Assembly: GCF_963082495.1 (NCBI RefSeq)
Contig: NZ_CAUJAN010000003.1
Location: 62,001-126,000, forward strand
DNA: 64,000 bases
Reading direction: 5' to 3'
From: Methanobrevibacter sp. V74
Lineage (GTDB): Archaea; Methanobacteriota; Methanobacteria; Methanobacteriales; Methanobacteriaceae
In this document: positions 41,259 through 49,774 of the stretch, one piece after another
Layout: each line of letters starts with the position of its first letter
Position numbering within the stretch: position 1 is the stretch's first letter
Program-made: the position numbers and the translations under genes
Notes under the pieces: generated by a model
The model's input: the letters and a program-made list of their open reading frames with translations, nothing else
Told to the model about the DNA's origin: nothing
Database searches by the model: none

Positions 41259-41911
41259 AAAAGGCAGTATCAGTTTTTTCAGGAGGTCTTGATTGTACTG
41301 TTGCAACAACTGTATTTGATAATGATTACGAAATCCTTGCAATAACCTTTAATTATGGTCAAAAAGCTGCAACACAAGAAATAATTGTATCTAAAAAAAT
41401 TTGTGAAAAAATGGGTTGGAATCATGAAGTAATTGACCTTCCTTGGCTTTCAGATATTAGCAATTCAAGTTTAAATACTGATGAAGATGTTCCTGAAGTA
41501 TCTGAAAGTGATTTGAATGATTTAGATAAAAGCAGTGAAACCGCCAGTAATGTTTGGGTTCCTGCCAGAAATACTGTTTTTACATCTATCGCCCTTTCTT
41601 ATGCTGAAAGCATTGGTGCCCAGATAATCATTGTTGGTTGGAATAATGAAGAAGGCGCTACTTTTCCAGACAATTCCAAAAATTTTTTAAAAGAGTTTAA
41701 TGAGTTAATTAAGGTTGGTTCACCAAATAATATTAAAATTGAAGCACCATGTATTGATTTAACCAAAGAGGAATTAGTTGAATTTGGTGTTAAAATTGGT
41801 GCTCCAATGAAATTAAGTTATTCCTGCTATAAAGGAGAAGAGGAACCTTGTGGTGTTTGTGAAAGTTGCGTTAGGCGAAATAGAGCATTCAAAAAGTACT
41901 GTAGTTTCTGA
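41255..41911 (+). CDS. queC: 7-cyano-7-deazaguanine (preQ0) synthase
   Basis: This 218-residue enzyme makes preQ0 from carboxydeazaguanine, for archaeosine in tRNA. The ATP pyrophosphatase loop SVFSGGLDCTVATTV is at the start, WVPARNTVFTSIALSYAE is near residue 95, and the zinc site is CYKGEEEPCGVCESC near the C-terminus. It is coupled to larC by an ATGA overlap. The last few residues (KKYCSF) are read from DNA that is antisense to a truncated VWA gene, so the natural C-terminus may have been altered by a deletion. Confidence 0.93.
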   Translation: MKKAVSVFSGGLDCTVATTVFDNDYEILAITFNYGQKAATQEIIVSKKICEKMGWNHEVIDLPWLSDISNSSLNTDEDVPEVSESDLNDLDKSSETASNVWVPARNTVFTSIALSYAESIGAQIIIVGWNNEEGATFPDNSKNFLKEFNELIKVGSPNNIKIEAPCIDLTKEELVEFGVKIGAPMKLSYSCYKGEEEPCGVCESCVRRNRAFKKYCSF

Positions 41912-42058
41912 GTCTTTTTTCATTTCTCTTTGAATAAAAGAATTAAATCCGCCAATTGTATCTTTTTCTGAGCCTATAATAGATCCACTACGATCCATGA
42001 TAAAAATTAAATCAAATATTTCGTTTTGAGGTGCTGTTTTCATATCCCCAAGTTGCAT
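41890..42058 (-). pseudogene. Truncated VWA-domain protein (5' fragment only)
   Basis: ATG 42058 opens QNEIFDLIFIMDRSGSIIG, the metal-binding (MIDAS) start of a von Willebrand factor A domain with DxSGS. IGGFNSFIQREM and SETTVLF follow. Full-length relatives have a further 100 or more residues. Here similarity stops at about 41890, where the frame enters the end of queC, so only the first ~55 codons remain. It is the stump of a gene cut by a deletion that fused it to the queC 3' end. Confidence 0.75.
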
Positions 42059-42133
42059 ATTAATAAGTTATATTTAACTTATTCACAACATATTAATAAT
42101 TTATATCATAGAAATGTTTCGATGAAACATTAA

Positions 42134-42382
42134 CTATTTAATATTTTCTAAAATATCAATGCCTTCATCAGTCAATCTATAAAGACGGCCTTTTTTAGCA
42201 TTGGGATTGAGACATTCGACTAATTCTTCATTTTTAAGTTCTGTCAAGACATTAGAAATATGACTGCGCAATATCCCACTATCATCAGCGATTTGAGTTG
42301 GAATTTTAATACCGCCACCAATAGCTTTTAAAACTCGAACCCTATAAGAAGACCTTTCCACATACTTCTGTTTACCAACCAT
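42134..42382 (-). CDS. Winged-helix transcription regulator
   Basis: This 82-residue DNA-binding protein has a single winged-helix domain. The recognition region is PTQIADDSGILRSHISNVLTELKNEELVECL, and the wing carries KKGRLYRLTDEGIDIL, typical of archaeal MarR/ArsR-like regulators. ATG 42382 follows GGTGG with five bases spacing. The GTG nine bases upstream lies within that site and is rejected. It lies 49 bases from the M48 peptidase gene on the same strand and may be co-regulated with it. A decayed relative lies at 30736-30902, also beside an M48 copy. Confidence 0.88.
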   Translation of the reverse strand: MVGKQKYVERSSYRVRVLKAIGGGIKIPTQIADDSGILRSHISNVLTELKNEELVECLNPNAKKGRLYRLTDEGIDILENIK

Positions 42383-42431
42383 TAAAACCACCGTTAAATC
42401 TTATTTTCACATTAGGATATTTAAGTTCTTC

Positions 42432-43364
42432 TTAAAATTTAAAACCACAATTTGTACAGAATTTATCATTCAAACCGACTTTAGTTCCACAGTTTTGACA
42501 AAATTTAATATTATTTTCAGTCAAATGACTATCACTAAATTCTGATTTTGGAGTAGGAACTTCACCAATAACTGGTTTTGAATGAAAATCATCAGCATTA
42601 TTAATTTCAACAATTATTTCGTTCATGGCTGCAATTCTTTTAGAATCAGAAGGATGGGTAGAGAAAAAATCGTGCTCATTAGAGTTTTGATTAGACATTG
42701 CTTGCCAGAAATGAGGAATATGAGCAATATCATATCCTGCCCAATGAATTATAAGCATTCCTAAATGATCTGCTTCAAGTTCCTGGTCTCTTCCCCACGG
42801 ATTCATCAGGAAAAATTGAGAGCCAATGCTTACAACATTGGTAGCTGCACGAGTTAGAGAACCAAGCCCTCCCAAACCTACCAAATCCATTGCAAAACTA
42901 CCAATCCAAGCAGCTGAAGTTATAGCATTTTGAGCATTTTGAGCGCTGATTCTTGTTCTTGAGTGATCAAGAAGTGCATGTGCCATTTCATGACCTAAAA
43001 TAAATGCAATTTCCTCTTCAGTATTTGCAAATGACAAAATACCTGAAAACATGACAATTTTACCTCCAGGCATGCAAAAAGCATTTACAGTATCCTCTGC
43101 CACTAAATGAACATCCCAATCGTAGTAATCTTCAACATAATCTAATCTATCAATTTTAGCTAAATACTCATTAACAGCATTAATTAAATTAATAGCTACA
43201 TTAATGACTGTTTGACCGTTTTGAGAATTATCTAAAAGTTGTGCTTGATTAATCATTCCATAATATTCATTATACGACTCTTGAAGGAACTGATCATCAT
43301 CTACCATGTCAAAATGTTTTTTGCCTGTGAAAGGATTTAATGCACTTCTATCATCTTTTACCAT
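42432..43364 (-). CDS. M48 family metallopeptidase with C-terminal zinc ribbon
   Basis: This 310-residue protease has a gluzincin active site ILGHEMAHALLDHSRTR (HExxH near residue 127), with the third ligand in ELEADHLGMLI near residue 193. DVHLVAEDTVNAFCMPGGKIVMFSGIL, the typical M48 beta segment, comes before it. The C-terminus carries a double-knuckle zinc ribbon, CQNCG...CTNCG (about 290-307). No signal peptide is seen, so it is probably cytoplasmic or peripheral. The ATG at 43364 has no strong site. A frameshifted paralogue is at 30909-31372. Confidence 0.92.
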   Translation of the reverse strand: MVKDDRSALNPFTGKKHFDMVDDDQFLQESYNEYYGMINQAQLLDNSQNGQTVINVAINLINAVNEYLAKIDRLDYVEDYYDWDVHLVAEDTVNAFCMPGGKIVMFSGILSFANTEEEIAFILGHEMAHALLDHSRTRISAQNAQNAITSAAWIGSFAMDLVGLGGLGSLTRAATNVVSIGSQFFLMNPWGRDQELEADHLGMLIIHWAGYDIAHIPHFWQAMSNQNSNEHDFFSTHPSDSKRIAAMNEIIVEINNADDFHSKPVIGEVPTPKSEFSDSHLTENNIKFCQNCGTKVGLNDKFCTNCGFKF

Positions 43365-43906
43365 GAGTAATAATATTATTATATTGTGTATAAAAACCTT
43401 TTTAATAATTCTCTTTCAACTTGTGTGATTTGAATTTTCACTAGTTTTTGAGCCACGAATTTTTTTTCGTTTAATTTTTTCTTTATTTTTAATTTAAAAG
43501 TAGTAAAATTAATATAAAATGTGGAACTTAAATATTAATATGAAAAACAACAATATCAAAGCTCCACATGAAGTGTATGGAGTTAAAAGAATATAAACTT
43601 TCCGATTTTATTCCAGAGTTTTCTGAATTCCATCAATCTGGTGATTTTTCTCGATTTGGATGTGAAAATATTGCTGATAATCTAATTAGGCTAGAAAAGA
43701 GGTAAAACTTATTTTAAAAATATAATATAATTAAAAATTAAAAAATAAATTTCTTAAATTAACTGGGTTGATTAATTCATAAGGATTATATAATGAAACT
43801 TTTTCATTAACTTTTATTATTGTTTTCTCAAATATTTTTTCACAATTTTTATAAGTAAATTTTTCAATAATTTTAGTCACTGTTTTAGTACTAATTTTAA
43901 TACCCA
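43365..43906. other. Gene-poor region with IS-end remnant, inverted repeat and short frames
   Basis: No secure gene is found here. Bases 43411-43454 look like an eroded pair of IS/MITE ends. An 11-base inverted repeat with one mismatch (ATGTGGAACTT at 43519-43529, AAGCTCCACAT at 43559-43569) precedes a frame of 42-45 codons (43568-43705), beginning MKCMELKEYKLSDFIPEF. That frame reads like the start of a protein truncated by a frameshift at its end (LEKR, then GKTYF in another frame). I cannot name it. Confidence 0.4.
43411..43454. repeat. Eroded IS/MITE end pair
   Basis: The left side reads CTCTTTCAACTTGTGTGAT. The right side, reverse-complemented, reads GGCTCAAAAACTAGTG. Both resemble the GGCTCTTTCAAAAACTTGTG-type ends at 31975 and 33350, with small deletions. 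It is probably a remnant of the same repeat family. Confidence 0.4.
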
Positions 43907-43907
43907 T
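43731..43907 (-). CDS. Possible small unknown protein
   Basis: A frame of 58 codons starts at ATG 43907 and reads MGIKISTKTVTKIIEKFTYK and on to NPVNLRNLFFNF. Composition (Lys, Ile, Glu, Asn) is protein-like, but such composition also arises by chance in DNA this AT-rich. No clear ribosome site or family match is seen. Confidence 0.2.
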   Translation of the reverse strand: MGIKISTKTVTKIIEKFTYKNCEKIFEKTIIKVNEKVSLYNPYELINPVNLRNLFFNF

Positions 43908-44030
43908 TCCATAAAATAGTAAAATAATTGATAAAAAATTATCAAAAAGGAGAAAATGAGAAATATTCCAAATCAAATAATTGCTGCCAACACTCACTAC
44001 TCTCAAAAAAAAGAAATATATAACGGCAAT

Positions 44031-45740
44031 CTATTTGATTACCATCAAAGTATCCCCAATACTTACTGCATCACCAGTTTCTACGAATATTTCTTCAACA
44101 ACACCATTTACTTCAGATTGTATGTCATTTTCCATCTTCATAGCTTCGATTACAGCAATAGTGGATCCTTGTGAAACTTTATCCCCAACATTAACATTGA
44201 GTTTGATTACCATACCCTGCATTGGTGAAGTAACTGCCCCTTCAACCGGTTTAAAGTTTCCAGATTGAGTTTCTTCAATTTCCATAAACCCAGTAGGCAT
44301 GATTTTAACTTCAAACATATCTCCATCAACTTCAACATTATATTGAGTTGGTATGCCAATTCCATCATCATTGATTGTATGAGCTAGTTTAAGTTCTTCT
44401 TCTTCAGCTTCACCTTTAAGGAATTTAGGTGCAATTGATGGGTATAATGCATAAGTTAAAGCATCTTCATCAGATTTTACAAATCCTTTTTCTTTACCTT
44501 CAGATTTGAATTTATCAAATTCAGGTTCAAGTAAATCTGCCGGCCTGCAGGTAATTATTTCTTCATCACCAATAATTCTTTTTGATATTGCGTTATTTAC
44601 TGGTGCTGGTGGTTTACCATACATTCCTTTCATGTATTCTTTAACTTCATTAGATACTGTTTTGTATCTTTCTCCACCTAAAACGTTCATTACTGATTGG
44701 ATACCTACAATTTGACTTGTTGGAGTTACAAGTGGAGGATAACCCATATCTTTTCTAACTCTTGGCATTTCATCCAATACATCAGTGTATCGATCAAGAG
44801 CATTTTGTTCTTTTAATTGTGAAATAAGATTTGAAAGCATTCCGCCTGGAATTTGATATAATAATACATCAGTATCAATACTTTCAGAAATAGGATCGAG
44901 TATTCCTAAGTATTTTTCTTTGATTTTCAAGAAGTATTTTTTAATATTATTCAATAATTTCAAATCCAATTCAGAATCAAATTCCGTTCCTTGTAGTGAT
45001 GCAACAATACTTTCTGTTGGAGGTTGTGATGTTCCCCAAGCAAGAGGTGAAATTGCAGTGTCCAATATGTCCACTCCAGCCTGACATGCAGCGTAATAAC
45101 TAATTGGAGTCATTCCACTAGTACAATGACAGTGCAAATCTACAAGCAAATCAGTTTCTTCTTTAAGTTTTGATACTAAATCATAAGCAGCAGTAGGAGT
45201 TATTAAACCTGCCATATCTTTAATTGCTACTGAATCACAATCAAGAGATTCTAAATCTTTTGCTAAATTAACAAAATCATCTAATGTATGTGCTGGACTT
45301 AAAGTATAACTTATTGTTCCCTGAACATGTGCACCTTGATCTTTAGCAACTTTAATTGATTTTTCCATATTTCTAATATCATTTAAAGCATCGAAAATCC
45401 TAAATATATCGACGCCGTTTTCATAGGATTTTTCAACAAATTTTGTTACTACATCATCAGGATAATGTTTATAACCAACTAAATTCTGTCCTCTCAAAAG
45501 CATTTGAATTGGAGTATTTTTAAATTCAGATTTTAATTGTCTTAATCTTTCCCAAGGGTCTTCGTTTAAGTATCTAATACAAGTATCAAAGGTTGCTCCA
45601 CCCCACGCTTCAACAGAGAAATATCCTACCTTATCCATCTCTTCAGCAATAGGAATCATGTCTCTTGTTCTCATCCTAGTTGCTAGTAAAGATTGGTGAG
45701 CATCACGAAGAGCTGTTTCTGTAAATCTTACTTTAGCCAT
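44031..45740 (-). CDS. pycB: Pyruvate carboxylase subunit B (biotin-carrying)
   Basis: This 569-residue protein has an N-terminal carboxyltransferase TIM barrel, FTETALRDAHQSLLATRMRTRDM, with EAWGGATFDTCIRYLNEDPWERLR and metal-site DLHCHCTSGM near residue 208. The conserved-region PYCB domain is in the middle, and a biotinyl domain ends the protein with VIEAMKMENDIQSEVNG (biotin Lys near residue 536). With PycA (not in the window) it makes oxaloacetate from pyruvate. The same layout occurs in oxaloacetate decarboxylase alpha, but methanogens use it as PycB. GAGGTG precedes the ATG. Confidence 0.93.
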   Translation of the reverse strand: MAKVRFTETALRDAHQSLLATRMRTRDMIPIAEEMDKVGYFSVEAWGGATFDTCIRYLNEDPWERLRQLKSEFKNTPIQMLLRGQNLVGYKHYPDDVVTKFVEKSYENGVDIFRIFDALNDIRNMEKSIKVAKDQGAHVQGTISYTLSPAHTLDDFVNLAKDLESLDCDSVAIKDMAGLITPTAAYDLVSKLKEETDLLVDLHCHCTSGMTPISYYAACQAGVDILDTAISPLAWGTSQPPTESIVASLQGTEFDSELDLKLLNNIKKYFLKIKEKYLGILDPISESIDTDVLLYQIPGGMLSNLISQLKEQNALDRYTDVLDEMPRVRKDMGYPPLVTPTSQIVGIQSVMNVLGGERYKTVSNEVKEYMKGMYGKPPAPVNNAISKRIIGDEEIITCRPADLLEPEFDKFKSEGKEKGFVKSDEDALTYALYPSIAPKFLKGEAEEEELKLAHTINDDGIGIPTQYNVEVDGDMFEVKIMPTGFMEIEETQSGNFKPVEGAVTSPMQGMVIKLNVNVGDKVSQGSTIAVIEAMKMENDIQSEVNGVVEEIFVETGDAVSIGDTLMVIK

Positions 45741-45943
45741 TAATTACACCTCTCTAAATTTTTATCATAAAGTAATCTTAAATTATCCAACTATAATATA
45801 TGTCCTTATTAGTTTATATAAATTATGTTATTATACCTAAATAATCATTAAAAATAAGTTAAAACAAAAAATAAAATGAATCATTAATAGATATTAAACA
45901 ATATCTATTTAAAATTAAAAAATATAGGAAATAAATTGAAAAA

Positions 45944-47038
45944 TTATCTTTCTAATTCCCCAGAAATGAATTTTTCGACATTTTCATATGCTTCATCATC
46001 AGTGTATTGAATTGGAGGATGCTTCATAGTATATGAGGAGATTGAAGTTAATTGACCACCGACTCCTCTTTCTAAACCAATTTTACAACATCTTACAGCA
46101 TCAATTACACATCCTGCAGAGTTTGGAGAGTCTTCAACACTTAATCTAAGTTCAATATTCATTGGAACATCACCAAATGTACGGCCTTCCATTCTAAGGA
46201 AACATAATTTATTATCATTTTGCCATGGGACATAGTCACTAGGACCAATGTGAATATCCCTGTCATCCATTCTTTCATCTAATACTGATTGAACAGCTTC
46301 AGTTTTAGATTCTTTTTTAGAATCCAATCTTTCACGATTAAGCATGTTTAAAAAGTCAGTGTTACCACCAGTATTAATTTGATAGGTTCTATCCAGTTTT
46401 ACACCCCTATCCATGAATAAGCTAGCTAGTGTTCTGTGTGTGATAGTAGCACCGATTTGAGCTTTAATATCGTCACCAACAATAGGAATTCCTTTAGCTT
46501 TAAATTTAGCATCCCATTCGTCATCACTTACTATAAATACAGGCATACAATTTACATATGCGATTTCAGCATCAAGTGCACATTGTGCATAGTATCTTGC
46601 AGCTTCTTCAGAACCTACCGGCAAGTAGTTTACTAGAATTTCAGCACCACTTTCTTTTAAAACACTAACAACATCAACAGGCTCTTCTTCACTTACTACA
46701 AATGTGTATTCATCATCATAATTAGACATGTGTTCTGCAACACCATCTAAAACATGACCCATGCTTACTTTGACATCATATTTTGGAATATCTTTTTGGA
46801 AAACAGTTGTGCAGTTTGGTTTTTCAAATATTGCTTCGTCAATAGTTTTACCAACTTTTCTTGCATCAACATCGAATGCTGCAACAACTTCAATATCACT
46901 AGGAGTATATCCCCCAATATCCCAATGCATAAGTCCTATTGCATCTTTTGGGTCTTTACCATCATAATAATGTATTCCTTGGATTAAAGAACTTGCACAG
47001 TTTCCTAATCCAACAATTCCTATTTTAATTTTTTCCAA
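45944..47038 (-). CDS. ino1: Inositol-3-phosphate synthase
   Basis: This NAD-dependent enzyme of about 364 residues converts glucose 6-phosphate to inositol 3-phosphate, needed for archaetidylinositol lipids. It begins KIKIGIVGLGNCASSLIQGI, with a glycine-rich NAD site, and contains INTGGNTDFLNML near residue 225 and CVIDAVRCCKIGLERGVGG near the end. I chose TTG 47038 because GGTG lies six bases before it. The in-frame GTG 47047 lies inside that ribosome site. Confidence 0.93.
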   Translation of the reverse strand: MEKIKIGIVGLGNCASSLIQGIHYYDGKDPKDAIGLMHWDIGGYTPSDIEVVAAFDVDARKVGKTIDEAIFEKPNCTTVFQKDIPKYDVKVSMGHVLDGVAEHMSNYDDEYTFVVSEEEPVDVVSVLKESGAEILVNYLPVGSEEAARYYAQCALDAEIAYVNCMPVFIVSDDEWDAKFKAKGIPIVGDDIKAQIGATITHRTLASLFMDRGVKLDRTYQINTGGNTDFLNMLNRERLDSKKESKTEAVQSVLDERMDDRDIHIGPSDYVPWQNDNKLCFLRMEGRTFGDVPMNIELRLSVEDSPNSAGCVIDAVRCCKIGLERGVGGQLTSISSYTMKHPPIQYTDDEAYENVEKFISGELER

Positions 47039-47155
47039 TATAAACACCAGCTAATTAATTAATATAAAATTAATACTTTAAAATAATTTAAATACTAATA
47101 TTATGTTACATTATATACTTTATAAAATTATTGTTTTATGGAGCTATTTTACAAA

Positions 47156-48172
47156 TTATTCGAAATTTTCATTAATATTTTTTAAGAATTTAATTGCTTC
47201 ATCAAAAGAATTATCCATTTCTTCTTTTGAATTAAATTGAGTTTCAATTAATTCCAATGTATCATGATTCTCAATAACTTCAGGAAAATCCATATAATGA
47301 GGGCCGAACATTGAAGTGAGATGATGATCAACATTTTTAGGACAATTAAACTCATGTCCTTCAAATTTTATGGAAGTTAATGGAAATGTTTTATCAGTAT
47401 CGAAAATTCTTATTTTCCAATGGGGAACCCCTTCAATAGTATCCGAAAACTGCTTTGTTTTCAAATCTGTAAATCCAACTTCCTTACGAGCCAAATCAAT
47501 TTGATCAACATATTTAGATTTATTCGATAACATTTCATGATAAAATTTATACTGGGCAGGTGCAAATTTAGTATAAATATCACCTAACTTGTCATCTTCA
47601 ATAAAATCAAAAGGAAAGAGATCTATTTTAACAAATGGTTTTAACCAGGCGATTTGTAAAAAGTTATATTTTCCATCAATTATTTTATTGCCCTCTTTAT
47701 CTTTAACATCATAAACACTATTAAAATCATTGAAATAATTTTTTCTATTTTCCAAAAGTAATGTTAACCCGCAAAATTCTTTTAAATCATGTTTATTGAG
47801 TTCTTTTGGGAGTGCTTCGATTAACTTATTATAATCCTTTCTAAGAACAACTAAATCAATATCGTCATCCCAGGGAATAAAACCCCCATGCCTTACAGCA
47901 CCTAAAAGCGTACCGAAACCTAACCAATAATCAATTCCATATTTATTACAAACCTTATCTATGAAAATAAGCAATTCCACATATAATACCTGAAATTTAC
48001 TATGAGTTCTTTTAAACTTATCATCCCTAGAAGATAATTCTGAAATGTAGTCTTGAGGTGACACTCCCGTGGAGCTATTAATCCTACCTACAATATCAAA
48101 ACTCAATTTTAGAACTTTAGAATTGAATTTTATAAAATCGGGCAATTTAAGATAATAGTCTTCCAAACTCAT
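47156..48172 (-). CDS. LicD family nucleotidyltransferase-like protein
   Basis: This 338-residue protein carries the LicD hallmark YGIDYWLGFGTLLGAVRHGGFIPWDDDIDLVV near residues 80-112, whose aspartates bind metal. LicD proteins transfer phosphocholine or a similar phospho-substituent to surface polysaccharides. The donor here is unknown. GGTG precedes the ATG. It faces the divergent glycosyltransferase gene and opens the 14-kb surface-glycan region. C-terminal residues (FGPHYMDFPE) match the end of longer LicD relatives. Confidence 0.88.
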   Translation of the reverse strand: MSLEDYYLKLPDFIKFNSKVLKLSFDIVGRINSSTGVSPQDYISELSSRDDKFKRTHSKFQVLYVELLIFIDKVCNKYGIDYWLGFGTLLGAVRHGGFIPWDDDIDLVVLRKDYNKLIEALPKELNKHDLKEFCGLTLLLENRKNYFNDFNSVYDVKDKEGNKIIDGKYNFLQIAWLKPFVKIDLFPFDFIEDDKLGDIYTKFAPAQYKFYHEMLSNKSKYVDQIDLARKEVGFTDLKTKQFSDTIEGVPHWKIRIFDTDKTFPLTSIKFEGHEFNCPKNVDHHLTSMFGPHYMDFPEVIENHDTLELIETQFNSKEEMDNSFDEAIKFLKNINENFE

Positions 48173-48385
48173 AGTTACACCAAATATTAAGTAAAAATAG
48201 CTTCAGCATATGAAATTTATTGAATGATAAAATAAAACTTCAAACTATATTTTTAAATATATCAGATATATAAATTTATGGGCAAAATACTCTTTAAACT
48301 TATAATTAAAACAGATTACACCATATAATTAATTTTTTAAAGAAAAGAGCATGATAATAATAAGAACAAAAAAAATCCAATAGTT

Positions 48386-48397
48386 AAATATATAAAT
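48386..48397 (+). promoter_or_regulatory. TATA box candidate for the glycosyltransferase gene
   Basis: AAATATATAAAT would place initiation near 48420. That rules out the TTG at 48401 as start and leaves ATG 48437 or 48512. The rest of the 48173-48385 gap between the divergent LicD gene and this element is AT-rich, with nothing else recognisable. Confidence 0.4.
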
Positions 48398-48511
48398 TAT
48401 TTGCAAATAAAAAATTATAATATAAAAACAGTTATTATGTTTAAAGTGTATTTTAAGCTAAAAAATCATGTTATTAATACTTTTAAAGAAAATGACAACC
48501 TGAGAGAGAAG

Positions 48512-49774
48512 ATGAAAAAAGTCATTTATGTTGCATTTAATTATAATCATGACACCGGAATTGCATCAAAAAGATTAAGAGGTGTTGCAAAATACCTGCC
48601 AACACTTGGCTGGCAACCTATTGTAATTGTACCTAGAACTTCAAATGAAACAGTGCAGATTGACAATGTTAGAGTTGTTGAAAGCGATTACCGAGACATG
48701 ATTTCAAAATTTATGCCCATTTCCAATAAAAATAATGCCGGTAGAAAACGTGAAGTGAGTGGTAATGATCAGTCCAATAAATTCATGTCTAAAGCATTAT
48801 CCCTTGCAGGAGAAATATTCGCATATCCAGACAGCATGAAATATTGGAAGAAACCTGCAACTGAAGTGGCATCTGAAATTATCGAAAATGAAAAAATAGA
48901 TGCAATAATGTCAACCTCATCTCCCATGACCTCACATCTCATAGCTCATGATTTAAAAGAAAAATATGGCATTCCATGGGTAGCTGATTTAAGAGATTTA
49001 TGGAATTTGAACCCCTATATTAATCACAACATTATTCGAAGGCAATTTGAAAAAAGATTAGAGATGAAAACATTTGAAAATGTTGATGTATTGACTACAA
49101 CTACTGAATTAGCTAAACAGACATTGCAAAGAATCCATCCAAGCAAAAAGATTATTCCTGTCATTTCGGGTTTCGACCCAATAGATTTTGAAAGTGCAAA
49201 ACAGACAGAACACAGCGAAAAATTAACTTTGATCTATGCCGGTTCCCTTTATAATGGAAAAAGAGACCCATCAATATTATTTGATGCGATAAATCAATTA
49301 ATAAATGAAAACAGAATAGAAAAAGATAAAATTATTATTGATTTTTATGGAGATGAGACAAACCTTTTAGAACTTTCTCAAAAATACAATATTCAGGACA
49401 ATGTTAATATTCATGGAAGAATAACTCAAAATGAAGTCCTGCAACACCAGATGAACTCGGATGTGTTATTGTTAATCTCCTGGATGAACGAATCGGAAAA
49501 AATGTTTATTCCAGGAAAAATCTATGATTGCATTGGATGTAAAAAGCCAGTTTTATCAATTGGATATGAAGAAGGATCCCTTAAAGAGTTAATTGAAAAA
49601 ACAAATATTGGATATCATGTATCCGGCGTTAGTGAATGTAAAAAAGCTATTTATGATTATTATTCCAAATATTATAATAACGGATTAAAATATAGTGGAA
49701 ATGAATTTGCAGAGGATTACTCTTTAAAAAATACTGCAAAGAACTTTTCAAAAATTCTTGAGGAAATTATATGA
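48512..49774 (+). CDS. Glycosyltransferase family 4 (GT-B)
   Basis: This GT-B glycosyltransferase of about 420 residues starts KKVIYVAFNYNHDTGIASKRLRGVAKYLPTLGWQPIVI, a typical first Rossmann strand with a loop for acceptor binding. IMSTSSPMTSHLIAHDLK, WVADLRDLW and the donor domain LIYAGSLYNGKRDPSILFDAI follow. It probably adds a sugar to a surface glycan or lipid. ATG 48512 follows a GAGAGA purine run and begins at the fold boundary. ATG 48437 would add 25 residues. The stop overlaps the prenyltransferase start (ATGA). Confidence 0.82.
   Translation: MKKVIYVAFNYNHDTGIASKRLRGVAKYLPTLGWQPIVIVPRTSNETVQIDNVRVVESDYRDMISKFMPISNKNNAGRKREVSGNDQSNKFMSKALSLAGEIFAYPDSMKYWKKPATEVASEIIENEKIDAIMSTSSPMTSHLIAHDLKEKYGIPWVADLRDLWNLNPYINHNIIRRQFEKRLEMKTFENVDVLTTTTELAKQTLQRIHPSKKIIPVISGFDPIDFESAKQTEHSEKLTLIYAGSLYNGKRDPSILFDAINQLINENRIEKDKIIIDFYGDETNLLELSQKYNIQDNVNIHGRITQNEVLQHQMNSDVLLLISWMNESEKMFIPGKIYDCIGCKKPVLSIGYEEGSLKELIEKTNIGYHVSGVSECKKAIYDYYSKYYNNGLKYSGNEFAEDYSLKNTAKNFSKILEEII

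Noticed and set aside
44031-45740. Oxaloacetate decarboxylase alpha subunit as the name for the biotin protein
   Set aside because: No membrane decarboxylase beta or gamma genes are nearby. In Methanobacteriales this domain layout is the B subunit of pyruvate carboxylase, so PycB is preferred.
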